Source of the DNA: Dehalococcoidia bacterium
GTDB lineage: Bacteria > Chloroflexota > Dehalococcoidia > Bin125
Direction: 5' to 3'
Length of the DNA stretch: 64,000 nt
NCBI GenBank assembly: GCA_022825855.1
Contig: JAJDWB010000007.1
Span: 62,001 to 126,000, forward strand
Below are positions 1-7,756 of the stretch, piece by piece; position 1 is the stretch's first letter, and every line of letters starts with the position of its first letter. The notes below the pieces were generated by a model. It was not told where the DNA came from and made no database searches. It worked only from the letters and a program-made list of their open reading frames with translations. The position numbers and the translations under genes were made by a program.

Positions 1-671
1 CGCAGATCGAAGCGCGCGCCGGAGCGGTAGTCCTCGCACCAGCTTCGCACCGTCTCCTGGTCGTTGGCCGCGGCCAGGTACTCGGCCATCGCCGCCTCGG
101 TGAAGACGGTTTGGCCGTCCTCGCCCGCCCAGGATCCGAGCATGCGCTTGAGGAAGAAATCGGGCGCGCCGTTGATCAGCGTTTCCGGCAGCGGAGCAGG
201 CTGGGCGAGAAAGTACCAGTGGAATCCGCCGAGTCCGCCGGCGATGCCCATCTGCTCGAACTGCTCGGCCGTCGGAATGATGTCCAGGAGCGAGAGCCGC
301 TCGACGCGCTCGGGATGGTCGAGCGCAAGGCGGTATGAGACGCGGCCGCCGCGATCGTGCCCGGCCAGGGCGAAGCGATCGAAGCCGAGGTCGGCCATCA
401 GCTCGACCATGTACCGGGCCATGGCGCGCTTGGAGTAGGCCTCGCCGCCGCCGTCGCCGGGCGGCGAGTCGCTGGCGCCGTAGCCGAGCAGGTCGGCCAC
501 GACCACCGTGTGCTGCTCGGCCAGTCCGGGCGCGATCTTGTGCCACATCGCCCCGGTCTGCGGGTAACCATGCAGCAGCAAGAGCGGAGAGCCGGAGCCG
601 CCAACGCGGGCGAAGATCGGCCCCGCCTTGTGCTCGCGGAAGCCGGGGAACAGGGTCTCGGTGTCGGGCAT
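1..671 (-). CDS. Fluoroacetate/haloacetate dehalogenase-like alpha/beta hydrolase (3' end cut off by the window edge)
   Basis: About 223 residues of an alpha/beta hydrolase are visible, starting from ATG at 671. The oxyanion region reads LLLHGYPQT and the nucleophile elbow is GHDRGGR, so the nucleophile is Asp105 as in dehalogenases rather than Ser. Arg106 and Arg109, the residues that bind the carboxylate in fluoroacetate dehalogenases, are present. So are the halide-pocket residues His150-Trp151 (FHWYFLAQPAPLPE) and Tyr214 (CEDYRSGA), and Asp129 (LLDIIPT). Known family role: hydrolytic defluorination or dehalogenation of 2-haloacetates to glycolate in the cytoplasm. The catalytic His would lie beyond the left edge, so completeness cannot be judged. 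Epoxide hydrolase is the nearest alternative, but the His-Trp-Tyr pocket argues against it. Confidence 0.8.
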   Translation of the reverse strand, partial: MPDTETLFPGFREHKAGPIFARVGGSGSPLLLLHGYPQTGAMWHKIAPGLAEQHTVVVADLLGYGASDSPPGDGGGEAYSKRAMARYMVELMADLGFDRFALAGHDRGGRVSYRLALDHPERVERLSLLDIIPTAEQFEQMGIAGGLGGFHWYFLAQPAPLPETLINGAPDFFLKRMLGSWAGEDGQTVFTEAAMAEYLAAANDQETVRSWCEDYRSGARFDL

Positions 672-674
672 GGT

Positions 675-718
675 CCCCCTCTGCCTTCGGCATCTCCCCC
701 CGCGTTGCGGGGGAGAGG
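675..718. repeat. Extragenic palindromic repeat, family A
   Basis: A pyrimidine-rich arm containing TGCCTTCGGCAT is followed by a hairpin of CCCCCGC / GCGGGGG type ending in GAGAGG. A near-identical copy lies at 51104-51150 inside a coding sequence. It sits between the start of the dehalogenase gene and the 3' end of the next minus-strand gene. Confidence 0.75.
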
Positions 719-726
719 AATATTGG

Positions 727-1476
727 TTACAACGCGACCGTACCGCTGATCGCCGGCTGGAGCGGGTCGCAGATGTAGCGGATCCGGGGCAAGGTGATAT
801 TGGCCGTCGTGTAGCTGGCCACGATCGGATAGACCGGGCGCAGATCCGGCGCGTCCCAGAAGACGCTGTCGAAGGCGTCGATCTGGGCGGTGCCGCGATC
901 GGCGCGGCTCACCTCGAAGTCGGGATCGACCTGCACCAGCCAGGGCTTCGTCTCGCCGTCGCGCTCGACGTTGGCGATGTGCATCCCGGCCGTGTAGAGC
1001 AGATCGCCATTGCCGATCGGGACCGGGTCGATCAACTGAGCCGAGAGCACCGCGACGTTGCCGTCGTTGACCTCGATCGACTGGCGGTCGTAGCGCTCGC
1101 GCAGGACCGGTTCGCCGATCGTGATCGGGAATCCCCAGCGCTGCTCGAGCGCAGAGGCGGCCTCGCCCGCGGTGCAGACGGCGCGAGTGGGCAGACCGCG
1201 CGGTCGCACGGCGGCGCGGCAGCCGACGCGCACCACGGCCAGGGTGAACGCGCCCAGCGGTCCGTCGTCGGCGCGTAAGCCGATCACGTGCACCGTCGGC
1301 GGGATCGTGGGGTGCAGGGCCGGCGGAATCAGCTCCGCCATGACCGCGTCGTCGATCTCGTAGATGACCTGCAGCACCTTCACGTCGGGCAGGGTCAACG
1401 CCTCGGTGTCGAGGCTCGACATCGTCGGCGCGTATTGAGTCAGTTGAGTGGGGTCGGCAGTGCCATTGATCGGCAT
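727..1476 (-). CDS. Acetoacetate decarboxylase superfamily-like protein lacking the catalytic lysines
   Basis: This 249-residue protein resembles the acetoacetate decarboxylase (ADC) fold. It has an early LIPPALHPTIPP segment (the family's Leu-Pro-x-x-Leu-x-P stretch), a central RWGFPIT segment, and a C-terminal beta-rich region. In true decarboxylases the central segment reads W/Y-G-x-P-K-K, where the lysine forms the Schiff base. Here residues 118-119 are Ile-Thr, so acetoacetate decarboxylation is unlikely. ADC-superfamily members without the lysine pair can act as hydratases, aldolases or cyclases, and the actual reaction is unknown. The gene lies 43 bp downstream of the flavin oxidoreductase on the same strand and may be co-transcribed with it. 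Assignment rests on motif resemblance only. Confidence 0.55.
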   Translation of the reverse strand: MPINGTADPTQLTQYAPTMSSLDTEALTLPDVKVLQVIYEIDDAVMAELIPPALHPTIPPTVHVIGLRADDGPLGAFTLAVVRVGCRAAVRPRGLPTRAVCTAGEAASALEQRWGFPITIGEPVLRERYDRQSIEVNDGNVAVLSAQLIDPVPIGNGDLLYTAGMHIANVERDGETKPWLVQVDPDFEVSRADRGTAQIDAFDSVFWDAPDLRPVYPIVASYTTANITLPRIRYICDPLQPAISGTVAL

Positions 1477-1519
1477 CTGTGGCCTTTCGTCTTCCTGTTC
1501 CTCGCCGTCGGCTCCTGGA

Positions 1520-2659
1520 CTAGTCGCCCGCGGCCGCGGTGGCCGCGAGTTCGCGCGGCTCGGAGGTGGTGGCGGGTTGGTCGTCGCGGAAGTGAGGCAT
1601 GACCTCTTCGCCGAACAGCCGCAGGCTGTCCAGCACCTGCTCCTGCGGGATCGTCTCCAGCGCGTTGAGCAGGAAGTTGATCTGGTCGACGCCGCAGGAT
1701 TCCCACTTCTTGATCTCTTCGACCAGCCGGTCCGGATTGCCGATGCAGACGCCCTCCGGCGCGGAGACGCCCTCGCCGGGATTCTGCGCCGCCTGCTGAC
1801 GGGTCGCCGCGAGCAGACCCGGGTTGGGATAGCTGCGGGTCGGGTGGACTTCGCGGACCGGCAGGAGCTGCGCGGCGAGGTAGCCGAACGAGCCGGTCAG
1901 GCGGCTGCCGGTCTTGATCCCCGTCTCGTTGTCCGGGTGGCAGTAGAGGAAGTTGACCGTGGCGACGCGCTCGTTGACGAATGCGCCGGCCGGCTCGCAG
2001 TTGCGGATGATGCTGCGGTAGCGCTTGACCTTCTCCTCTTGCTCGGCGAAACCGCCGAAGGTCAGGCCGAGCGAGCCCATGCCGCGTTCGGCGGCGTCGA
2101 TCTCGGTGCCGGGCGAGGAGACCGCGACCCACATCGGCGGGTGCGGCTTCTGGTAGGGCTTGGGCAGCACGGCCCGGGTCGGCATGCGGAAGGCGCGGCC
2201 CTCGTAGCCGTAGCGCTCGTTGGTCCACATCTGCGGGATCGTGCGCGTGTACTCGTCCCAGGTTTCCTTGGTCTCGTCGGGATTGGCGTCCATGCCGCCC
2301 AGCTCGGTCCAGGTCGCCGAGCGGCCGGTGCCGAATTCGAGCCGGCCGTCGGAGAGGATATCGAGCACGGCCGCGCGCTCGGCCGCGCGAATCGGATGAT
2401 TGAACTGCGGCACGCAGACAACAATCCCGTGGCCGACGCGGATCTGCTTGGTCTGCATCGCGCAGGCAGTCAGGAACAGCTCAGGCGCTGAGCAATGCGA
2501 GTACTCCTCGAGGAAGTGGTGCTCAACCGCCCAGACGGAGTGGAAGCCCAACTCGTCGGCCAGCCGGACCTGCTCAAGGCAGCGGTGGTAGACCGTGTGC
2601 TCAATGTCGTTCTCCCAGGGTCGGGGAACGGAGATTTCGTAGAAGATGCCGAATTTCAT
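1520..2659 (-). CDS. LLM-class flavin-dependent oxidoreductase (bacterial luciferase-like)
   Basis: 379 residues with the luciferase-like TIM-barrel pattern: N-terminal MKFGIFYEIS, then SVWAVEHHF at strand 2, GHGIVVCVPQFNHPIRAAER and LSDGRLEFGTGRS in the mid-barrel, and PPMWVAVSS later. The family uses FMN or coenzyme F420 to oxidise or monooxygenate organic substrates; the cofactor cannot be read from sequence alone. The start at 2659 was chosen because the protein begins directly with the first barrel strand; upstream codons have no family counterpart. It is followed by the ADC-like gene. Two further members of the superfamily lie in this window (56205 and 58884). Cytoplasmic; substrate unknown. 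Confidence 0.85.
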   Translation of the reverse strand: MKFGIFYEISVPRPWENDIEHTVYHRCLEQVRLADELGFHSVWAVEHHFLEEYSHCSAPELFLTACAMQTKQIRVGHGIVVCVPQFNHPIRAAERAAVLDILSDGRLEFGTGRSATWTELGGMDANPDETKETWDEYTRTIPQMWTNERYGYEGRAFRMPTRAVLPKPYQKPHPPMWVAVSSPGTEIDAAERGMGSLGLTFGGFAEQEEKVKRYRSIIRNCEPAGAFVNERVATVNFLYCHPDNETGIKTGSRLTGSFGYLAAQLLPVREVHPTRSYPNPGLLAATRQQAAQNPGEGVSAPEGVCIGNPDRLVEEIKKWESCGVDQINFLLNALETIPQEQVLDSLRLFGEEVMPHFRDDQPATTSEPRELAATAAAGD

Positions 2660-2729
2660 GGCGCTAATCCTCACTGCCGCGCATGGGCGCTGGTTCAAGA
2701 GCGATGGTAACGGACGGACGAATCGCGGC

Positions 2730-2891
2730 TCAGGGGCGCGACGGTGGATCCTGTTGGCCGAGTCGCCGCTTTCGACGCAGATCGTCAAGGCGCAACTCGC
2801 GCAGCAGCGCGTCCGCCTCCTCTTGGATTCGACGCAGCCGTTCGGCGGACCAGTCCTTGGTAAGTTCTGCGAATGGTCGGTGACCAGCCAT
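2730..2891 (-). CDS. Small XRE-antitoxin-leader-like protein (53 aa)
   Basis: A 53-codon frame begins MAGHRPFAELTKDWSAERL and continues through RRIQEEADALLRELRLDDL. This matches the helical N-terminal leader often seen before the helix-turn-helix of XRE-type antitoxins, including the E-x2-L-x-E-L-R-L-x2-L-R stretch. The DNA-binding domain that would follow is missing: the frame stops after a basic tail. It is divergent from the PD-(D/E)XK protein at 2941, with 49 bp between the two starts. It may be a free-standing short regulator or a remnant of a longer antitoxin. Coding status is supported by the family-like sequence; function is inferred. Confidence 0.55.
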   Translation of the reverse strand: MAGHRPFAELTKDWSAERLRRIQEEADALLRELRLDDLRRKRRLGQQDPPSRP

Positions 2892-2940
2892 GAGGTCGAT
2901 CCTTCGCAATGCAAACTACTCCCTCTCCTATCATGCCCTC

Positions 2941-3894
2941 ATGGTCTTGGACGATTTGCACGAGTTAATCGAAACCCTGCAGACGCGAATCGCTGCGCAC
3001 GCCCCCGCCCTGCAACAGAGCGAGGCCTTGACGCGCTACGCGCTGATCGATCCCCTACTGCGGGCGCTGGGATGGGACACCGCTGAGCCCAGTCAAGTCC
3101 GCGTCGAGCTTCCTCTGGCGAAGGGCTACGCGCAGCAAGGCTTCGCGGACTACGCGCTGCTTGGGATAGACGGCAAACCGCGAGTCGTGATCGAGGCCAA
3201 GAGCTTGGGTACTTCCTTGCAGCAAGCAGCGATGCAAGCGCTCGGCTATTGCAATGCGCTCGGCTTCCCGTACTTCGCTGTTACCGACGGTCGTCATTGG
3301 GAACTCTACGAAACGTTCCAGCCGGTCGCACTGCCAGAGAAGCTCGTGATGAGGTTGGACCTCAATGGTCCCATCGCACGCACATGCCTTGACTCACTGG
3401 CCCTCTGGCGATCTGGAGTGGTGGCCGGTAGCGCCAAGGCTGGTACGGCGCCCGTGACAGAAGAACATCCGCAAGCCGCAGTTTCCACTTCGACACCAAG
3501 CACCGCACCGAATCTCCCCAATAGCGAACAGTGGCACCCATTGACGGACTTCGCTCCAGCAGGCGGAACCAAGCCTGCCGAAGTCAGGTTCCCGTCGGGA
3601 GTTACCTCGGTAGCAACGTCGTGGGCGGAGGCAATTGCGCGAATCGGGCAATGGTTGTACGACAATGGCCACCTCTCTAAGGCAATCGTGCCGATTGGCC
3701 GTTCTCAAACCAAGCGGCTCCTTCTTGCAGAGAAGCCTGCTCATTTGGATGGTGCGCCATTCAAGGGAAGAAAACAGGTTGGTCCCTACTACATCCATAC
3801 GGGCTTCAATGCACGAGACCAGATGTCAAACGCCCGCTTCATAATCAAGCGTGCCGGAGTGGATCCAGCAGGTTTCGCCGTGAGGATGCAGTAG
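2941..3894 (+). CDS. HsdR N-terminal-like (PD-(D/E)XK) nuclease-fold protein
   Basis: 317 residues. The N-terminal half resembles the type I restriction enzyme R-subunit N-terminal domain: a helix (LTRYALIDPLLRALGWD), then GFADYALLG and VVIEAKS, giving the Asp and Glu-x-Lys of a PD-(D/E)XK nuclease site. An AMQALGYCNALGFPYFAVTDG segment follows, typical of the fold. A Ser/Thr/Pro linker (about residues 165-215) leads to a C-terminal domain of unknown type (WAEAIARIGQWLYDNGHLSK and onward). There is no helicase motor and no methylase or specificity subunit nearby, so it is an orphan rather than a restriction system. ATG 2941 was preferred over ATG 2890 because the latter would overlap the divergent small gene. 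Base composition is noticeably less GC-rich than the neighbours, compatible with transfer. Confidence 0.65.
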   Translation: MVLDDLHELIETLQTRIAAHAPALQQSEALTRYALIDPLLRALGWDTAEPSQVRVELPLAKGYAQQGFADYALLGIDGKPRVVIEAKSLGTSLQQAAMQALGYCNALGFPYFAVTDGRHWELYETFQPVALPEKLVMRLDLNGPIARTCLDSLALWRSGVVAGSAKAGTAPVTEEHPQAAVSTSTPSTAPNLPNSEQWHPLTDFAPAGGTKPAEVRFPSGVTSVATSWAEAIARIGQWLYDNGHLSKAIVPIGRSQTKRLLLAEKPAHLDGAPFKGRKQVGPYYIHTGFNARDQMSNARFIIKRAGVDPAGFAVRMQ

Positions 3895-3958
3895 GCAACC
3901 CCAGATCCTTGCCTTGATCCTCTCCCAGAGGACACCCACGCTCAATCCAATCAAAGTC

Positions 3959-3978
3959 GGCCCCGCGCAGGCGGGGCC
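3959..3978. terminator. Perfect GC hairpin downstream of the nuclease-like gene
   Basis: GGCCCCGC, a GCAG loop, then GCGGGGCC form a perfect 8-bp stem 65 bp after the stop codon at 3894. No T-tract follows on either strand. It could be a terminator or an extragenic palindrome. The remainder of 3979-4130 shows no gene. Confidence 0.4.
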
Positions 3979-4155
3979 ATGCGTCGCTGGTCCACCACCC
4001 GCGCCCCCGCCTGCGCACGGGCGACTTCCCTGCGGCATGGCGCGCAAAGCGACAAAGTCGCAGGCCCCGGCGCCTCCTCACAACCCGTTGACCCGGACCG
4101 CCTCCCCGAGTTGCCGCCGACACATCACGGCTGACCATAAGAATGTCCGTTCGGA

Positions 4156-4195
4156 TACAATCGCCGATATCCAGCACGCGACCGCGATCCAGGAG
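4156..4195 (+). promoter_or_regulatory. Putative -10 box and Shine-Dalgarno of the 37-codon mini-gene, copy 1
   Basis: TACAAT at 4156-4161 lies 46 nt before the ATG at 4202, and AGGAG at 4191-4195 is correctly placed for that ATG. The same TACAAT-to-ATG distance of 46 nt occurs at copy 2 (24209 to 24255). A weak CTGACC at 4131 could serve as a -35, though its spacing of 19 is long. Confidence 0.45.
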
Positions 4196-4201
4196 CGCCC
4201 T

Positions 4202-4315
4202 ATGAACCCCACCAACGCATCCGACATGACCCATCAGCATCCGACATGGGCCGACATACCTCACCCAAATCTGACCTCAATCAGACAAAATCTGACCGGA
4301 TCTGACCAAATCTGA
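4202..4315 (+). CDS. 37-residue mini-protein, copy 1 (unknown family)
   Basis: A 37-codon frame starts MNPTN and ends LTGSDQI. Copy 2 at 24255-24368 has the same length and aligns without gaps as MNPxN, then PTxAxxPHPxLTSxxQNxTGSDQI. Both have a good Shine-Dalgarno and TACAAT at the same distance. The last third is built from a roughly 10-nt DNA repeat (TCTGACC units), and identity between copies continues four bases beyond the stop, so the conserved entity could be the DNA or RNA rather than the peptide. Not recognised as any known family. It lies in the gap between the nuclease-like gene and the convergent gyrA. Confidence 0.35.
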   Translation: MNPTNASDMTHQHPTWADIPHPNLTSIRQNLTGSDQI

Positions 4316-4319
4316 CATC
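4263..4319. repeat. Phased ~10-nt TCTGACC repeat, element 1
   Basis: Five successive units of 10-11 nt alternate A-tracts with TCTGACC or a variant (AAATCTGACC, TCAATCAGAC, AAAATCTGACC, GGATCTGACC, AAATCTGACA). The period matches the helical turn, so the DNA may be curved. The same module occurs at 24317-24372 and, diverged, at 32888-32980. Confidence 0.6.
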
Positions 4320-4457
4320 GCTGAGCAAGAAATGCGCATCCAGAGCAGGAAATTCATAGATTTCCACCCAAAATCACGGCAAATTCGCCCCTGCCGACCT
4401 GATCAACCCTCGGTGCGCAACTGGCAAGACCGGAAAGGAGCCAATAACGAACGGGGC

Positions 4458-6929
4458 TTAGGTGCGTTGACCGAATTCTCGGCTGGTGTCGACGACGGCG
4501 ATGGCGGCGATGCCCTCCTCGGAGGACATCACCTTGACGCCCTTGGAGGATCGGCCGACCTGGCGGATCTGCTGGATCTCGGTGCGCAGGATCTTGCCGC
4601 CGGCGGAGATCACGACGAGCTCCTCGTCGCCTCGCACGACGGCCATGCCGACGACCGGGCCGGTTTCGTCGGAGACTTTGTGGCCGATCATGCCCTTACC
4701 GCCCCGACCCTTGGTCGGGAACTCGGCCTGAGGCGTTCGCTTGCCGAAGCCTTGCGAGGTGACCGTGAGGACTTCGGTCTCCGGATCGACGGTCTGCAGA
4801 CCGACGAGCGCGCCCGTTTCGGGAATGGCGATGCCCCTGACCCCCCCGCTGATGCGGGAGGCCTCGCGCAGCGAGTCGATGGCGAACCGGACGGTCCGAC
4901 CATCTTCGCCGGTCACGATTACGTCCTCACCGGCCTTGGCGAAGGTCGCTTCGACCAGCTCGTCGTCGTCGCGGAGATTGAACGCCAGCAGACCGCTGCG
5001 GCGCACGTTCTGGAAGTTCTTGAGCTGCGTCTTCTTCACGTACCCCTGACGCGTGCCGAGGATGATGTAATCGTCCTCGAAAGACTCGACCGGGATGATT
5101 GTGGTCACGTGCTCGTCGAGCTGGAGCTCGACCACGTTGCGCACGGGCAGGCCGCGCCACTCGCGCGAGCGGGCTTCGATCTCGTGGGCCTGGAGTCCGT
5201 ACACGCGGCCGCGCGATGTGAACAGCAGCAGGTGATCGTGGGTGTCACAGGCGATCAGCCGGTGCGGCGCCTCGACCGAGGTCGTGCCGTTCTTGCGCTC
5301 GATGCCCTTGACGCCCTTGCCGCCGCGCCGCTGCGAGCGGAAGGCGTCGACCGGCTGACGCTTGATGTAGCCGTGGCGGGTCAGGGTCACGACCGAGGAC
5401 TGGTGGGGAACGAGGTCGGCCTCACTGAACTGCTCAACCGACTTGGGGATCACGCGGGTCTTGCGCTCCTCGCCGTAGGTCTCGACCAGTTCGTCCATGT
5501 CCTCGGCGATCAGGCCGTCGATCTTCTTGGGATCGGCGAGCAGGCTTTCGAGGTACTCGATCGTCTCGGTCAGCTCCTGGTACTCCTCTTCCAGCTTGGT
5601 GCGCTCGAGCTGGGCCAGGCGCCGGAGCTGCATTTCAAGCACGGCCTGGGCCTGGCGCTGGGAGAGGTCGAAGGGGTCTTCCTGCAGCCGGTCGCGGGCC
5701 GCCTCGGCCGACTCCGCCGCGCGGATCGCGGCGATGATCGCGTCGATGTTGTCGATCGCCTTGAGCAGGCCCTCGACGATGTGATGGCGATCGCGCGCCT
5801 TCTCCAGGTCGAACTCGGTCCGCCGCGTGATGATCGTCTGGCGGTGGCGGATGAACTCGCGCAGCAGTTGGAACAGGGTCAGCGTGCGCGGACGGTTGTC
5901 GACCAAGGCGACGAAGTTGCCGCTGTACTGCGTTTGCAGTCCGGTCGACTTGTAAAGCTGGGCGAGGATGGTCTGCACGTGACCGTCGCGGGTCAGCTCC
6001 ACCACCAGGCGCATGCCGTGGCGGTCGGACTCGTCGCGCAGGTCGCGGATGCCCTCGATCTTCTTATCGCGGACCAGGCCCGCGATCTGCTCGATGATCC
6101 GTACCTTGTTGGCCTGGTAAGGAATCTCGGTGAAGACGATTTGCAGGCGGTTGCCGGTCGTCGTCTCTTCCAGGTGATGGTGGGCGCGGACGGTAAAGCC
6201 GCCGCGACCGGTCCCGTAGAGCCGGCGCAGGTGCTCTTCGTTCTCGCCGGCGAAGAGGCTGCCGGCGGTGGGAAAGTCCGGGCCCTGGATGTGCTGCAGC
6301 ACATCGTCGAGCGTCGCCTGTTCGTTGTTGAGAATGGTCTTGATCGCACCGCCGAGCTCGGTCAGGTTGTGCGGCGGGATATCGCAGGCCATGGCCACGG
6401 CAATGCCGGCCGCGCCGTTGAGCAGCAAGTTGGGCGCGCGGCCGGGCAGTACGGTTGGTTCGTTCAGCGATTCGTCAAAGTTCGGTGTGAAGTCGACCGT
6501 ATTCTTGTCGAGGTCGGCCAGCATCTCTTCGGCAATACGCGAGAGCCTGGCTTCCGTATAACGCATCGCCGCGGGCGGATCGTTATCTATAGAGCCGAAG
6601 TTGCCTTGGCCGTCTACAAGCATATGACGCAGCGAGAAGTCCTGCGCCATACGGACCATGGCGTCATACACGGGTTGGTCGGAGTGCGGATGATACTTAC
6701 CGAGTACTTCGCCAACAATACGCGCGGACTTGCGGTGGGGCTGGTTGGCCCGCATACCGAGGTCGTCCATTGCGTAGAGAATGCGGCGTTGGACCGGCTT
6801 GAGACCGTCGCGGGCGTCGGGCAACGCGCGGGAGATGATCACGCTCATCGCGTAGTCGAGGTAAGACGAACTCATCTCCTCGACGAGCGTACGCGTGGGC
6901 AGATCGGGGGCGGTATGTTCCGTAACCAA
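4458..6929 (-). CDS. gyrA: DNA gyrase subunit A
   Basis: 823 residues, full length. The breakage-reunion domain has the N-terminal [20 protein letters not shown] and catalytic Tyr124 in [10 protein letters not shown]. The C-terminal beta-pinwheel carries the GyrA box QRRGGKG, which separates GyrA from ParC. The protein cleaves and religates DNA to introduce negative supercoils, as an A2B2 complex with GyrB. The start codon is TTG at 6929, supported by GGAG upstream in CGGAGTTGACGC; the first in-frame ATG would remove 18 residues. Oddity: the quinolone-determining region reads [10 protein letters not shown] where E. coli has HPHGDSAVYD, so the G81, S83 and A84 equivalents are Ser, Gln and Pro. 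It stands alone here, with no gyrB adjacent. Confidence 0.97.
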   Translation of the reverse strand: MVTEHTAPDLPTRTLVEEMSSSYLDYAMSVIISRALPDARDGLKPVQRRILYAMDDLGMRANQPHRKSARIVGEVLGKYHPHSDQPVYDAMVRMAQDFSLRHMLVDGQGNFGSIDNDPPAAMRYTEARLSRIAEEMLADLDKNTVDFTPNFDESLNEPTVLPGRAPNLLLNGAAGIAVAMACDIPPHNLTELGGAIKTILNNEQATLDDVLQHIQGPDFPTAGSLFAGENEEHLRRLYGTGRGGFTVRAHHHLEETTTGNRLQIVFTEIPYQANKVRIIEQIAGLVRDKKIEGIRDLRDESDRHGMRLVVELTRDGHVQTILAQLYKSTGLQTQYSGNFVALVDNRPRTLTLFQLLREFIRHRQTIITRRTEFDLEKARDRHHIVEGLLKAIDNIDAIIAAIRAAESAEAARDRLQEDPFDLSQRQAQAVLEMQLRRLAQLERTKLEEEYQELTETIEYLESLLADPKKIDGLIAEDMDELVETYGEERKTRVIPKSVEQFSEADLVPHQSSVVTLTRHGYIKRQPVDAFRSQRRGGKGVKGIERKNGTTSVEAPHRLIACDTHDHLLLFTSRGRVYGLQAHEIEARSREWRGLPVRNVVELQLDEHVTTIIPVESFEDDYIILGTRQGYVKKTQLKNFQNVRRSGLLAFNLRDDDELVEATFAKAGEDVIVTGEDGRTVRFAIDSLREASRISGGVRGIAIPETGALVGLQTVDPETEVLTVTSQGFGKRTPQAEFPTKGRGGKGMIGHKVSDETGPVVGMAVVRGDEELVVISAGGKILRTEIQQIRQVGRSSKGVKVMSSEEGIAAIAVVDTSREFGQRT

Positions 6930-6964
6930 GCGTCAACTCCGATGGCGGTGCCTGACTACATACT

Positions 6965-7660
6965 CTAGCACAATTGAGACATAAAGTCAGCGTCGATTCG
7001 ATGCGTGTGCGCGTCCCTCGGTACCACGTGCCAGCCCTCGGGGATCGGGTTCGGACATGAGCTTCCATGCTCAATGTCCAGGCCTGCTTGCTGGCGCAAC
7101 GCCGGTCGATAGATGTCGAGCCAGACGGGACCGCCGCGAGTGCAGAGCAGCGAATCGAACCACCAGGCGTAGACGATCCGGGGCCGCGGCCACTGCGCCG
7201 GCATCTGCGCCGACGCGGCCAAATCCTCACTGCCGGCGAGGGCGTAGCGCGGGCCCTCGCTGGCGGAGATCAGGTTGAGCTGGTCATGCGTCAACCACTG
7301 CAGCCAGGTCAGGCAGGTCGCGCTGGGGCGCTGGGCGAGCGTGACCGGCACGTAGCCCTTGCGCGAGCGCACCGGGCAGTAGGCGACGTCGAAGCCGCCG
7401 AGGATGATCGGCAGCAGAGGGACGCCCTGGAGATCCGCCGGCGTCCCGGCCAGCTTGTCCTGGAGCTGCCGCGGATAGCCGTTGCTTCCAACGGCCAGCA
7501 CCGCCACGCGGTCCGCGAGATCGCCCTCGCGCTCCAGCGGGAAGCACTTCCCGGCCCGGTACAGGAGCGGTCCCCGGTTGATGCGGTTGCGGGCGTCGGG
7601 ATAGAGCGCCGGCACCTCGACCAGGCTCGGCCAGGTGCGGGTATGCGTCGGGAAGAGCAT
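6965..7660 (-). CDS. Gamma-glutamylcyclotransferase-like fold protein
   Basis: 231 residues from ATG 7660 (GTG 7666 is an alternative). AVGSNGYPRQLQDKL resembles the Y-G-S-N-x3-x-Q-L signature of gamma-glutamylcyclotransferase/AIG2-like proteins. KGYVPVTLAQRP followed by WLTHDQLNLISASEG matches the later strand and the acidic residue that acts in catalysis in the family. Such enzymes release 5-oxoproline from gamma-glutamyl amines or cleave gamma-glutamyl groups from metabolites; the substrate here is unknown. It is upstream of gyrA on the same strand with a 35-bp gap. The extended C-terminal region (WWFDSLLCTRGG to the end) is not recognised. Confidence 0.5.
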   Translation of the reverse strand: MLFPTHTRTWPSLVEVPALYPDARNRINRGPLLYRAGKCFPLEREGDLADRVAVLAVGSNGYPRQLQDKLAGTPADLQGVPLLPIILGGFDVAYCPVRSRKGYVPVTLAQRPSATCLTWLQWLTHDQLNLISASEGPRYALAGSEDLAASAQMPAQWPRPRIVYAWWFDSLLCTRGGPVWLDIYRPALRQQAGLDIEHGSSCPNPIPEGWHVVPRDAHTHRIDADFMSQLC

Positions 7661-7756
7661 GGACACACGCTAGCGCCCGTTCACGGTCCGGCTGCTGCCG
7701 CTACGGGAAGTCGGCGCTAGGCTCACCAGCGGAGCCGTGAGAGCGAGGTCGAGACG

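Noticed and set aside
2890-2940. Upstream ATG 2890 as the start of the PD-(D/E)XK protein
   Set aside because: It would overlap the divergent small gene start and adds 17 residues with no helical match; no ribosome site is evident for it.
4263-4319. Possible CRISPR-like array (regular repeats)
   Set aside because: The period is about 10 nt with no unique spacers of 30 nt or more; no cas genes are present.
4332-6968. A very long open frame antisense to gyrA (and similar ones opposite atpA and atpB)
   Set aside because: High GC and strong third-position bias create long open antisense frames. The translations are low-complexity (rich in Arg, Asp, Leu, His) and match no family, while the sense frames are textbook proteins.
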